A stretch of DNA of 64,000 bases from Turritopsis dohrnii (GCA_027922465.2 BQMF02000054.1:620001-684000), one strand, 5' to 3'; shown: positions 45,101 through 58,160, numbered from the stretch's first letter. Numbers and translations are program-made. The notes: generated by a model from the sequence alone, not told the origin.

Positions 45101-48100
45101 TATATTTTCATACATTGTAAAACCTGTCTGCTGTAATGGGAGCATTTATAATTATTATAAAGATTTGAAAATAATGCTCTTAATAAGGTTAAATTTAATG
45201 ATGAGAAAAAACTACTGTGGAACAAAAATTGAAAGTAACATACTTTCTGCGAACAGCTTTACTGAGAGATCGATGATAAAAATCTAATCGACCTTCTCCC
45301 AGATCACCACAAGGTCGTAAAAGAGACTTTAAGTTTCGATAAATGATGGCCCAATCTCTGGCTGGTAAGAAGGTTATTTGTTTACCTTTTGGACGTTTCT
45401 TCAATGCTGGAAAACACAAAAACGCATGTTGAAATTTGAAGCTTTTGAATCTTTACACTATCATATTTCCTCTGCTACAGTTACAACGATCTCATCCGAT
45501 ACCTTAACACACTTTGCATACAGTTTCGAAGCAACTAAACTTGTGTTGTAAACCTTGTTAAATTTGTCTGGGTTAGTGAGGCTTAGGTTCAGACTATTTC
45601 TCATTCATTCAGACAATTTAAAAAGTAAACAAACCATTTTCTTTGTTCTTGTCATCCTTAATAACGTAAGCCTCGTCAACAAGTTTAGAAAATTTGTCGG
45701 TAAGATTTTCTACATCTTCCTTATCAGTACTCAAAGGTGGTGCGGATTGTAGATTAATTTCTTCAGTTTTTGTAACAAGTTCATCTTCTTCACCCTATCA
45801 AAAATATAATATGAGGGAAATCTGAACTGGTTACAATGACACAAAGGCAAAAGCATATAGCTGCCAATTCATTTATTATTCTACTACAATTCGTAATGAT
45901 GTTTGAAGATAAAACTTTTTCTGTGATAACACTGAAAAAAAGTTTCTAAACTAAATTTAAAATCAAACAATCAGCACAAATCATCGTACCTCTATATAGG
46001 GAGGACATTCGATATTGCTTTTGTTACCAAGCAACGCCAGAAGTTCGGTTTCTAACAAACCATGACGAGAAACTTCCAACAGACATAATGTCGTTTTCAT
46101 CAGTGGTCCACCAGTTTCCTTTTCGAATCGTGAGAAAACTTCAATTTCCAAACTATCAATGGGAGATAAAACGTACAACATCAACAACAGTATGATGTTT
46201 AGTAATAATAACAAATGCAATTAAAAAAGTCAATATACATTGTCGTATTTTTAGTAATATACATCACACAAACCAAACTAGATTATTTTAATAATAATCA
46301 AAACATTTTCTGTCATCAACGCTTACTTTATTAGATCATCAGGTAGCTTATCAATTTTGTCATGAAGCTCTTCAAATTTCCCAAAAACTCTCAATTCTTC
46401 ACATGCTAATGTCAACCAAAGTGGATTACATGAACCTTGCTTGGCAACCAGTTTATCTAACTGTTCATTATCAAGTCTCTTGTTGTACATTTTTAATATA
46501 TTACAAACAATTTCCTATGAAAATAAATAAAGATAACAAACAAAAAACAAAAACAAACAAAATAAACAAAACACATTTGAACACATGAGATCACCTTTCG
46601 AGAATCAAGGTCTAACGGTCCACAAATGATTTCCGTAGGGGAAGGTTTATAAGCTCGTAACATCTGATGGGTAGGTGTTCCTTCAATCATCGAAACGATG
46701 AGTCGTACGTTCGGTGATAATTTTTCGGGTAACCAACGGTTCAAAAATTGCTGCTTATCTTCATCAAGCTAAAATGAAAAAATCATAAATCTGGATTTTT
46801 AAATGTTACAACATGTATTATGATAATATCCTCAATAAAATGGTTCAAACATTTCATAGTGGACAGGCATTTTAGAAATGTGACATTATAAACGAATCAA
46901 ATGACTCAACTAGAAAACCAGACAAACGATATTTAAACTAGAATTCTCAAAGAAGTATGACGGATATCATGAAAAACGTTACCTGGTTAACAGCATCAAT
47001 AAATACAACTATTGGTTCTGTGTTTGGATTGGATAGGAGACTATTGCTTAATTGAATGAGACTTTCTAAATCACTAATGATGTCTTTAATGTCAGGCTTC
47101 AATTCTTTAGTCAGCCTTTGTAAAAAAAATGCTAGGTCAGTTGAACCAGGAGTCGCACCCACAAAATGAAAGAACACCCGCCATTTCTTGAATCCGCTAT
47201 GAAGGAATAATAACAACTTTACTATAATCACTTTAACATTATTGTTTATTTGCCGAAAACCTTGTCTTACGTTGGTACTGGTATTTGTCCATTATTAGCT
47301 TTGTTAACAGCATCACTAGCACATTTGGCCATCAATGCAGATTTGCCAGCACCTGCATAGCCAATCACTAACAGTGGAGATTGAGTCGTGTCAGATTCAA
47401 AATATGAATTTATCTAAACAAATCATTTCATAATGTTTATAATGGAATGTTGTTATTTTGACATCAACAGAAGAACTAGGGATGTAAACATCAAACATCA
47501 CTGCAGTTCGTCAAATACTAAGAATATATGAACAACTATTTAAGCATAATTCTACCTCGTTAATCAGCTTATCCCTTCCAAGTACACATTGTGATCGGCT
47601 ATCAAGAAACGTCTATAAGTAACAATTTTCAAATAGTACTATGCTATGCTGTTATGCTTTAAAAACTATGTCCATAATAAATGGCTACATTGAAGTTCTA
47701 CGCAGCAGTTGCGTTTGAAACTGTGGTAGCCTTTATAAGAAGAAAATGAATAAAGTACCTCGTGAGCATCTCTCTGTACTTGTAAAGGATCTTCAGGACT
47801 TGGATCAAGAGGATATAATTCTTCGATTCTTTGTTTGAAAAAGTCGTATACCTAGAGAAATAATAATGCAATCACGTGAAAAATCACAAAAATGGAAATG
47901 GAATTAAACAAAGTGAGATGTATACTGTAGAGCAAAACTCTGATTCTCCACTTAGACCAACAAATTCAACTTTTCCCCGTTGCACCTCTCCTTTTACTTG
48001 ATAACTGAAGACATGGCTTTCCTAAAAACAATTCAATCACTTTTAATAGCGTATGGTTGTCACAGGCAGTGAAAAAAATTGTCACAATAATTTATAATCC

Positions 48101-50193
48101 ACTTACCGGGAAAGTTGCTTTTATCATACTTTTTAAACATTTCAATTTTTGTAAACATTCCTCTTTCTGGTCCTGAAAATCGACCAAAACGTCTGATGGA
48201 AGCTGTTCCAATGATTTCTTCTCACGTAACAAAAACAAAGCTAGATAAAAATGATGAATCATCAAAACAATGCTGTTTTATTTTGTTGGTAGTCGAAATA
48301 AAAACTATCAATTGATTTCAATTTACCATTTGGATTTAACTTTCGAAATGCTCCATGAACAATCTCCATCTCAGTGACTGAAAGGCCATACACCCAACCA
48401 TATTGAGCAGCCAGGTTATACGTCAGATCACCAAAGTTAGGAATCCATCCTGTCCGTTCACTTAAGTCAAAAAAAGATTTCATCATTAGAAAGTATATTG
48501 AGCTTACAATGATAAACATTAAATATGAAGTAACAATTGTGCATGATTCTAAGCTGTGCCTAATTTGATGTAACCTCACAATCCATAATATGAGGAGTAT
48601 TGCAGCCCATAGCCCTCCTCCCTGCATCTCAAATATTTCCTTTCTTGTAAGGTAAAGGGTAAGAAAGAAAAGGAAAATTATTAACTTTTAGAGAAAACCA
48701 CTTGACAAAGTTCTAAACGTTAATGAAGGGAGTAACACTGACTGCAATAACAAGCATTTCAATTACAGAAATTCAAATGTAACATCAATATAAACATGTG
48801 ATATTCAATAAAAGTGCATGACACACACACTTACCCAGCTAAATTGAGAAAGAATGGTGCGACATTATCTTCATAACATCGATCCAGTTCACTGAGGCAT
48901 ATTTTGATAGTTTCTTCTGTAGTGGAATCTTTGGGCACGCCCTATACAACAAAATGAAATACCCCTGCACTACATACAATGAAACACAAACACTGATTTG
49001 ATGTATTTCAGATCAAAAAATCAAAAAATGATTCGCAAGTAACAGTTATATATCAATATGTGATAAGTAAAGATGGAAATAATGTTTTGAGAAAGTTAAG
49101 GATTTCATATTCGCAAGTAAGTGGGGATATTCATTCGAAAATTCTCTTTTGTTTATGAATTGTTTACACATTCTGCTTAATATATAAAAATTATTTTAGT
49201 GGTTGTCATGGTAATTGAATAAAGGTTTTCGAAAATTTTTCTTTTTATTCTAAAAATTTGGATGGGAAGTTGTGTTATGTAAACATAAGCGATGGAATAA
49301 AAATCTTTGAGTTAAAACAGATCTCAATCTTAAAAAGCTACTTGGTGAAAAAACTTACATTACCATGTATTAAGATCATTTATGGGCACCTTCTATTTAT
49401 TTGGAAATAACACAAAAATGTGAAATAGATAGTTTTGTTAACTGGCCTTAAAATTAATGACCTAAAAGACTATTTATATAATAGTTCTGTTCAGTATGGT
49501 CATACCCATCTCAAATCACATTCCACTAAACGTAATTTCCTTTGTTCGCACCATAAACGTAAATCTGGAAACACCTGAAATAATGATGTCATTACAAATG
49601 GATTATTGAGATAGTAATCCATTAGTATGCCACACTTAGCATAAATAGTCTGCAATAGGTAGCAACAAATACAATTATTACACCATGACAGAAAGCATGA
49701 AATTAAGAATTAGTTAATTGGAAAATCATGTCACCTCTTTAACCAAGACTTCACGTTCCTGATGAAAGTCCTTGAAAGTACTTGATACAAAGATACGTAT
49801 TGTCCTCCAACCCTTTCGATTTTTCGTTGGCTGTACATTAATAGCTACCTTATCTGAAGTTCTTTTAACGATGGCCCACATCTCCTCAGGGTTGTTTGCT
49901 TTTAATTTGGACGCCTCTTCGTAACTTAAATCAAGAAATTTTTTAGAATCAATATAGTCTATGTTATAATCGTGTCCGTAATCCCGCAAATTACGCTTGC
50001 TGCTCTGTAAGCTTAATGTACTTCCTTCTAGCAAAACCCTCTTCAAGATTCGTGTTGATCCAATGTTTTTAGTGGTGCTTTGGTTGTTATTGTGATCTTT
50101 ATTAACAGTTGAATGTGTCTGTACATTTTTTGCATTAGGTTTCGATTGGTGTGAAGAAATTACAGTATTGTTTTTAGAAGATCCACATCCCAT
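42152..50193 (-). CDS. DUF4062-NACHT-TPR protein, TTC41/nephrocystin-3-like
   Basis: Twenty-three minus-strand exons join in phase to 1130 residues: 50193-49735, 49574-49506, 48941-48835, 48460-48327, 48240-48107, 48021-47926, 47851-47759, 47612-47556, 47413-47271, 47196-46983, 46768-46595, 46514-46327, 46152-45990, 45794-45635, 45406-45244, 44885-44780, 44693-44565, 44484-44369, 44108-43976, 43570-43454, 43183-43055, 42807-42718 and 42370-42152. The MGCGSS start predicts N-myristoylation and palmitoylation. DUF4062 begins at IRIFVSSTFKDFHQERE and includes VECDLRWGVP. The NACHT P-loop is GYAGAGKS and the Walker B strand IVVFIDAVNQ. LEVSRHGLLETELLALLG follows as in a winged helix; the end is TPR-like (LYVRLSLNIGILYEDDRQYQ). 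In nephrocystin-3 the myristoylated end targets cilia, so a cilium-linked role is an inference. The final exon could splice at GTAAGTG (about 42210) instead of ending at 42152. AATAAA (minus) lies near 41996. Confidence 0.88.
42968..43048. repeat. Exact 41-bp tandem duplication beside the exon 21 donor of the NACHT-TPR gene
   Basis: CGATGGACCGCCCTTGACTA... occurs twice with a 41-bp period. The array starts within 10 bases of the splice donor of exon 21. Confidence 0.9.
45545..45602 (-). repeat. SINE-like dispersed repeat fragment in intron 14 of the NACHT-TPR gene
   Basis: TGTAAACCTTGTTAAATTTG and TCTGGGTTAGTGAGGCTTAG match the tail of the SINE-like repeat at 10560-10620. Confidence 0.5.
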
Positions 50194-53100
50194 TTCTAGA
50201 TCTCATAATCAAACATTAATCAATAAAAATTTTCTTGAAATCTAGCTGAAAACATATACTCTAATTTTTGTATTCTTGAACCATAATATTCAAAAATGGT
50301 TGACACTATTCTTCCACTGAAAAATTTATTACCATTAATATTTATGTTTCAAAACCTTTCACTGTTATAGATTCTATCATGTTTTGTAAAACTATCACCA
50401 ATGACAACCAAAATCAAACAATTTCCATATGAATAGAATTAAACAATATCATTAAAGATATTAACACTAAAGTTCAGATTACTCCATGAGAGAACAATGG
50501 GAACTTAGGGAGCTATTAACTTATGCTGAAACATTTTTAAAGACCATTGTCTTTTTTGAAATCCTTTCATTGAGGGTTAGCAATTCAAAATTTTGATTGA
50601 ATTATAATTTTCAAGCTAAAGTCTACTTTCTTCTTTTCTTTTTGCAAGTACATGAAAATCAGTCTTTACATTCCATGCTTTTAAAATATTGATGAAAACA
50701 TGGCAAAAACTCAAAGAATTTTTTTAAACTTTAAGAGAAAAAGAAAAACTGTAGAATAAGAGATATTTTTGATAATATTGCTGGTAAATAACATTTCATT
50801 AAAAAATAATAATAGGAATGGAAAATTCTTATATAAATGCATAAATCTAGCAGCCAGTTGAATCTATGAGAAATAAAATTGGAAAATTGTGAAATCAACA
50901 TTCTCTCATTGCCTGGATCTTTACCAATCTGTATATTTATGCTATCAATTTAACTATAAGCAACTAATTTTTAATTGTGAGTGGCTGTAGTCAATTTTTT
51001 TTATGTTCACCCTTTCCCTGCATATATTTATTAATTAGTTGATAATGATTTTAGAGATGGTTAGGCCAAGTTCAACTTATATAACAACAATAACTAATAT
51101 TGTGAATTAAAAAAAGATGTAACTAATTGATATCTAAAACAATACTCATTTAAAAAGTTAAACTTAAACACAATGGCCTCTCTTTCTCATATTTCTCAGC
51201 TCTTAATATCTCGGACTTGTCTTCTTAAGTGTTCTCCCTTATGGTTTGTTTACTTGTTCACCGTACCGAGAGTTTTATTTCTTTTAGTGTATATAAATAA
51301 TATATAATTAAGGTAATTACTTGGAGCAGATTTGTACACAGTGTAGATTCTTTCTTAATAGAAAGTTATTTTTCCTGAAGATGTAACTATTGTTATGATA
51401 TGCCCATCCTCAATTCAAACATGATAAAAGTGAAAATAGTTAGCACCTGATGAATTGCTTTTGTTTTCATGATTTTTATATTCTTAGATAAGACAAAAAC
51501 AATGTTTGATATTAGGAACAATATAATTTCAGTGGACACTAACCACTGTATCTGTTAGATAAAGTAACTGTCCCATATGAAGAAGCCAATCAGAACCTTC
51601 CATAATCCAAGAGTTCAAGCTGCTATCTAAACCTGAGTATAGTCAATATATTTATAATATATAATAAATATAATATATAATATAAATATATTTATAATAT
51701 AATATATTGGGAATATATAAATCACACAGTTTTGACATCTTCACCAATGTAAGTTCTCTGTGTGATTTATATACATATAATGGTTTGAAGTTGATCGAAT
51801 GTAAAATCTGCCAGGAGATTTCAGTTTTTTTTAAATGATAAACAGGATAAAGTTCAGTGTATTACTTTACATCCAGACCTTAAAATACTTTGTTTGAATA
51901 GAATGGTTTTGGAAACGTGCTTCACAAGGCATCGATGCTGTCATCAAAATTTCAAAGATTTGTCACCATACATAAGAATGTGTTTTTTAAAATGTCTTTA
52001 CATTTTCATTTTGTTGCATGTTTCTCTTCATATTTTTTCATCCTTCCTAAATCATTCAGAAAAAAATAAAAAAATATGTTTTTCTGACAAGGCCAAGTCT
52101 TTTCCAAAAAGTATTTTTCAAAATTACTTTATTTCAAATGTGTTACACAAAGCTACTAACAATATGCAGCATGGGTACACTACTTCAAAAGATTAGGACA
52201 TGGATGGTGAAGGAGATAGGATGCTAAGGTAGATTTTTGATCATCTGAAAAAAGGTAGCTACTTGAAAAAAAATTGGAATTCAGAGGGACATTATGAAAC
52301 TACTTTGAACAGTTAGATATCATCCCTAGGAACTAAAAAATCATTACCGGAATGTCGTAAATTATTTCCCAGACGTGTCCGGCATGATTTTTCTTTGATG
52401 ACGTCACACAACAAAAATCAATTTTTTTTCCTGAAAGTCGGGTTGATTTAGGTCAATCTCAACATCGCTATAACGATTTAGTGGACATCAAATTAGGGCA
52501 CCCAAATTCGATACTAGTTGAGCACAAAATAGCAACGGAAATACTTTAGATTGCTTCTCTTACTTATTTCTTAATAATGTAATGAAAACATAACAGGCCA
52601 TTATTCCTCATTCAGTGTTGACTTGTTGGAACACCACAAAAAGGATGTTTCAAAGCATGCCGGGAATCCTTTCTACTCTCCACCACTATCAGGTCTAGTT
52701 ATGAGATGTTTGCAATTAGCCAACAGGGTGCCGACAGAATTGTTGTTTTAACTTACACAAATTTCCATTTGTGGAAATCCTGATTAAGCTTCCATTTCAC
52801 TGTGTTATTGTAAAGGGACTGGAAACTAAGATGCTTTTAAATTTCATTGAATAAGACAAAATTGAGTCCTGCTGGTACCACTTACGCTTTCATATTCTTT
52901 CATTAGGTAAACAAATGAAATATCAAAATTCCCTTGGCAACGGTAGTCATTCTCCCTAGCAACAGCTAATAATTGCTTAAAAAACAAGTTATCCTTCGTT
53001 GTCAATTGAGTGTGAAAACTAATAATGTTTTACAGGTGGTTGCAGTAAAATGCAGTGTCATTCAAAGACCTTATGAGATACTAAGTGTTAATATGCATTT

Positions 53101-53271
53101 TCGGATACATTAGTAAAAGGGCTAATCAAAAAACAATGCAAAAAAATGATAGTAAAAAAACCTATTTGCTAAATGCTCATAGAATCATGGATTTTGAGAC
53201 TAAGTTTGCAATTAAGGTGAATTCTGGTAGCCAATACAATCTTTGAAATTAGAGCTGCTGGAATTGAGTCT
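50194..53271. other. Intergenic upstream of the NACHT-TPR gene; no gene recognised
   Basis: AT-rich throughout, with a TA-dense stretch at 51645-51710. Open frames are short and of simple composition. The promoter of the NACHT-TPR gene should lie in the first few hundred bases but shows no clear TATA box. Confidence 0.45.
51713..51774. repeat. Short inverted repeat (ATATAAATCACACAG ... CTGTGTGATTTATAT)
   Basis: Arms of about 15 bases are perfectly complementary around a 30-base centre. It adjoins the TA-rich stretch and could be a small MITE or an intrinsic hairpin. Confidence 0.8.
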
Positions 53272-54331
53272 TCACCCTCTCCTGAGATATTCAGACTCAA
53301 AAAAAAAAAATTTCAACTGTGGGTTTTGGGGTGCATTTTTTCTAAACATGAGACATAAGACTATAAAAAAATATTCACCAAATAACTGATCAACTTCAAG
53401 AAATCTTTCTCCCAAAACATATTTTCTATAAATCAGATCAGCCAGGTCAAATAGCGATATGTCTGGCAAGTGTGCTGGTATTTTTTCCAGAATAGTGCCA
53501 GAGCCTACTTTGGGCTTCAAGCACCAGTTTTCTAACTTTTCAACGGGGCTGTTTCCAACCATCAAGAAGCGCTTCAGAATCTTGCCAACAAATAACTTGC
53601 AAGTGCACTTGGTACAGTATACGACACCATACCATTTTCCCAAGAAGGAATCCTCAGTCATTGGAGGGCTGAGTGTTTTCCAGGTTGCTCGTAAGACTTC
53701 TACAGCACTTAAATCATCAGCATTGCTGGTTTCACTTTCAGACTCACTCTCGGTATCACTAAAATCAGATTCACTTTCCTCTGTGTCTGAAGGAGGTGCT
53801 TTCCTCTTTGAAGAGCCTGCTGTAGCTGCAGCAGGAACAATCATGGCTGATTTTACCCCATCAATTTGGCACTTGGTTTTACTGCAAGTTGACTTCAAAA
53901 TGTCCTGTCACACTGGACATTGCTTGAGCCCAAATGCCTTGCATGTTGGTTTTTCACAAAGTACATTTTTCCTTGCACTTGAGGAATGCCTGTTTTGCAT
54001 CCTCCTTCTTTCTGGCAGTTGCTTGCTTTGTTTTAGCTTGTTCCTATTTCTTATTCTCAATGTCTTTCAGTACATTGAGTAGGTTTTTGGACTTCATTGA
54101 CCCATGGACTTGTGTGGTCCTAGTAGTTTTCTTTGAAAGCTTTGGTTTAACCTTTTGCACTTGCATAACTGTTCTTCTTTTTCGTTTGTTCGCTTTCTTG
54201 CAATAATTGCTTCCGCTTTTGTTGATGGGTTGGATCTGGGAGGTTTTTTCTGGCTGTACATGCAATGAGAACTTAGGTCTCATTTTTTTAATTTTTACTG
54301 CATTTAAAAAAATAAGTTTCCTATCAATCAA
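53272..54331 (-). pseudogene. Decayed, repeat-family-like gene with Cys-rich, acidic-serine and conserved C-terminal blocks
   Basis: The family is not named. Minus-strand order is: a lysine-rich start (54331-54044); a charged helix EQAKTKQATARKKEDAKQAF; a cysteine cluster (CEKPTCKAFGLKQCPV, then an in-frame TGA where a Cys would fit the pattern, then QDILKSTCSKTKC); an acidic stretch SDTEESESDFSDTESESESE; and a conserved-looking block WKTLSPPMTEDSFLGKWYGV with LFVGKILKRFL. A stop after ENKK and the shifts around the Cys cluster break it. The flanks share TGTGGGTTTTG(A/G)GGTGCAT at both ends (about 53317 and 54431), which suggests a mobile or duplicated unit. I infer a transposon-associated or multicopy gene. 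Confidence 0.55.
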
Positions 54332-54339
54332 ATGATTGA

Positions 54340-55279
54340 CTTATTTGATTGAGGGACTATCCGAGAAAAACCTCAGCAACTTTTTTTTTTGAAAATTTGC
54401 CCCAAATGCTTAAAATTGAAAAAATGCCAATGTGGGTTTTGAGGTGCATGTATTGTGGGTTTTGTAGTACTTAGAGGTATATATACAGCTTAGACTAAGT
54501 TTGCAAACACATTATCACAAGCAAGACAATTTAATTTAATAGAAGGAACTCATGCAAAAAATTTCAAAAACATGTGAAAATAAATAAAAAACAAACTAAA
54601 ATCTTTAATCAACGTCTTCCATATGTTACGAAACAAATTGTTTATGAATGCGAATATGCATCAAGATCATAATTAGTCGTATTTAGAAGATACCATGAAT
54701 AAACGGGGGCTATATTGAAGGAAAAAGACGTGAATGTGTGAACGAGCGGTATTTTCAACGTTTTTTAAAGCCGTAAATCTGGACATGAAACTTGCTGACG
54801 TCACAGTCCTTCGGATGTTGTTTTGAAAAATGGCGGAACGGCTAGTCGAGCTTTTACAAAAAGTAAAAACGTGTTGTGGAAATATTGGACTTGACAAAGT
54901 AAATTATGAAAAATAAAGTTTATTTTCTGTATTACTGTGACATTCTGAATGTTTTCAGTTATATATATATGTTTTGGCAAGGGAGGAAAGCTTTAATTAA
55001 CTGGTCATTTTCAGTTAGAGATTAAATATACGAAAGGTAGAAAGCAACTACAAGTAGAAACTGTCTGCTATTATTCCTCTTTCTAAATTGTTCGACAAGA
55101 TTGCCATTCTATAATGCACAAAATATCAGCACATTTTGCACGATTTTGATTGGACAAATACTTCCCATGGGTGCAGCCATCAGCAGCGACGACCCTCCCT
55201 CCTCCCAAGCTGAATCCAGACTACAACGCCATAGACGACCCAGCCTTGATACAATGGATACAATGGAAGTCAGAGGAGG
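54340..55279. other. Mostly non-coding; a possible short coding fragment at 55168-55350
   Basis: The frame from 55150 reads FPWVQPSAATTLPPPKLNPD and then YNAIDDPALIQWIQWKSEEG, with less biased composition than its surroundings, and ends in the inverted-repeat arm at 55280. Its family is unknown. Text at 55014-55110 resembles 57820-57920 at protein level (QLEIK versus QLQIK, VETVCY versus VETFCY), so both may be scraps of one repeated gene. Confidence 0.3.
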
Positions 55280-56928
55280 GACAATATGTGACATGGAAAG
55301 CGAAAAGGGACCATTTGCATATTACGCGTAATTTTATTTTTCTTACGGCGTAAGAAATTTATTTTATTAAAAATTACGCTTACGTAAGCGTAATTTCATT
55401 GTAATTTCATAAGTTCATTGTCTTTAATTTTAGAATGTAAACAAGTGGGCCCCAAACACAAACACAAGGATTGAGCGCCAATGCAAAGCTTGAATCTCTC
55501 AATCTTAACTTCCTTGTCTACATGGCCGAAACAATAAGTGCAGTATATTGAAGTTTCATGGAGTTTGAAGTTTCGTAAAGTGTGGTCAAAAGTGTCTTGC
55601 CATTGATTGACTAAAACGATCAAACGAATGTTTTTTGGTTTTTTTATTAAGGTTCGTTAAATAGCTTTAACAGTACACTTTAAATAAGCAAACAAACCCA
55701 TAGAAAAGCCCTTTCACTTTTTCTTGGATTTGCCACTGATTACAGTAAAATGTTACACTCAAGCTTGAGCAATCATTTATTGTGTTACACTTTCGGAGTG
55801 TAAAGTATTACGCTTAATAACATCTTATTCCGATTACGGATTTCCACGACTTTCAGAAAAGCGTCTTCAACCTTATGATGAAAAACTGAAGGAAACAGGT
55901 ATGTATTTTTATTTAAATGAAGGTGAGTATTTCAAAAGAGAACTTTTGCAACTCGTCAAGCCGACGTTAAAATGTATTCATTTCCCTTCCTTCCATTTAT
56001 CCTACACTCATCCTGTGTCCCAGACTATTATCGGAATAAAGTTACAGAAGTCAATAAAAATCGCTAGAAACGGTGAACAAATATACATTTTTATGAAAAT
56101 AAAGAACATTTTTATGAAAACAAAGATAAAACGTTTTCCACAAGGGATCATCGAACGAACAACTTAAAATAGAATTAAAGCGGACGGTTTCTATTCTTAG
56201 TAACTTTTGAAATAACTGATTGTATGTTTATCTTTAACTGAATGAGAACCAGGTAAAAAAGTTTTCAAACATCAGTGAAAAATACGATGGTTGATTATGT
56301 TGACATGTGCGTGCAACAAAAGATTAAATTTGCATAAGATGTATCACTCTTTGTGCACTCTTTGAATATGTAAAAGTCAAATAAATATGCAATATTATAA
56401 CAAAAAAAGCCTCAGCTGCCGACCATTGAAAAATAATTTGTAAACTGACTTTATAAAATTAAAACTCGTATTATGAATAATGATCACAAGAAATAGTTTT
56501 ATGGACTTGTGTTTCCCCCTTTATAAAGTTTTATTGCTGAAACTTTTTTTCAGGAAATGACTGGGAAGTCTATTTATTTTCATAATCATATAAAACATAT
56601 TGATCATGTTTACCTCAAAATTCTTAACGTGAGCTTTTACAGATGTAAATAAGCTTTCCAAAAAAATGTATCATACTTGATGTAAAATTTATTTTATTAA
56701 AAATTACGCTTACGTAAGCGTAATTCTTCTTACGCTAGCGTAAGAATTTTAAAGTTTTCTTACGGCTTACGCTAGCGTAAGAAAAATTGTAATGGCTTGT
56801 CTTCCTTACGGCGTAATTTTAATGTGAATTAATATGGAAATTATGCCTAGTCAGCAGAATTTATTACGGCAAACAGGTGTAATTTTCTGGCAAATGGTCC
56901 CATTTCGCTTTCCATGTCACATATCGTC
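55280..56928. mobile_element. 1.65-kb inverted-repeat element rich in CGTAAG palindromes
   Basis: The 39-bp arms at 55280-55318 and 56890-56928 are inverted with two mismatches (GTGACATGGAAAGCGAAA is shared). Inside, a 41-bp stretch at 55355-55395 recurs without change in direct orientation at 56685-56725. It ends in a perfect 24-bp palindrome centred on TACGTA (55372-55395, 56702-56725). Further perfect palindromes on CTTACGCTAGCGTAAG lie at about 56727-56746 and 56763-56783. The arms also read as protein (YVTWKAKRDHL versus YVTWKAKWDHL). No transposase is present. Confidence 0.78.
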
Positions 56929-57436
56929 TTTTTATTGTCTTTTTTTACTTAAAAAGAACAAGGCGTTTGTGTTTTTAAAAAATGATTTCATTAATGATTT
57001 TTTTCATTTGTTGCACCCCCTGAATATGATCTGATTATACATTCGATTTTCCGATGACAGAGAAAAGTTTCTGTGTTGTTGTTGGGAAACTACGATTTTT
57101 CTTTTTATGGTAACTTGATTTAATAAATGATATTAGGTGCTCCAGTAAAAAAGATTAATACTGAGTATCTTCAGAACACATTCCACTATCTTTTGAATTG
57201 TCCCCTTACATTGTAGAGTCTTCCATTTCTTTTATGCAAGTACCTGCCTATCAATTAAAATTTATGCTTAAAAGACATTGTGTGTGTCAGATGAGCGTTA
57301 GTTTGAGACTTCAGCCAAAATAAAAATCAAAAACATTTGATGGAGTGCAGAAAAATATATCAAGGGTATAACAGTTCATGTTGTTGTTGAAACATTATAA
57401 TTTTAAGAAATTATCGTGAAGCATAATGTACTGTCT

Positions 57437-58160
57437 ATCGTCCTAACTTCGGACATCCTTCCAAACTTCGGACATAAAAAAAACAACATATCTGCAAAAT
57501 ACAAACCACATCAGTAAAAGTCCATACTGCACTGTGAATTAAACTATAAATCTAAAACTTGTCATAACTAAACTTAACAAAAATGAAACACTTAAATTTA
57601 GTTGACTGTTACCCATGAGACGAACTTGATTTATAATTACTGTGTTTAAAGGCGAATATCCACTATTTGTAAACGGACATAAATACGAACATACGCAGGT
57701 GCTCATTACGTAGAGAAGAGTATTATAAAAATCATCATACGTAATTCATTAGTATCAAAGAAAAAAGTCAAAAAAAAATGTGATGATATTCAATGGTTGG
57801 TTCTCAGGTTACCTGGTTCTCATTCAGTTACAGATAAAAGATGCAATAGTTATTTCAAAAGTTAGTAAAGTAGAAACCTTCTGCTATAATACTATTTTAA
57901 GTTGTTCGACAGGATTGCTATTGCAATCCCTTGAGGATGACGTTTATCGTTATTTTCAAATCACTTATTTTCTACACGCTTATTTACACTTCATGATGAC
58001 TTTATTACGTTTCAACACATTATTTTATCAGCTTTATCTAATATTTTAGTATTTATTGTGACTTGGCTTGATTGGTTATGTATATTTCGTTTACCAGACA
58101 GGTCTGTTTATTTAGTGTGTCCGAAGTTTGGAAGGATGTCTGTCCGAAGTTAGGACGATT
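57437..58160. mobile_element. 724-bp element with ATCGTCCTAACTTCGGAC inverted ends
   Basis: The left end (57437-57475) and right end (58119-58160) are inverted copies over about 38 bases, apart from a 4-base indel (GGACATCC versus GGACAGACATCC). Each end holds two copies of CTTCGGAC. The interior includes the open stretch 57780-58049, which shares weak protein similarity with 55014-55110. No transposase motif is seen. Confidence 0.78.

Noticed and set aside
53459..54206. Plus-strand open frames of 207 and 90 codons
   Set aside because: They lie opposite the minus-strand pseudogene blocks, whose acidic-serine and Cys patterns are more protein-like.
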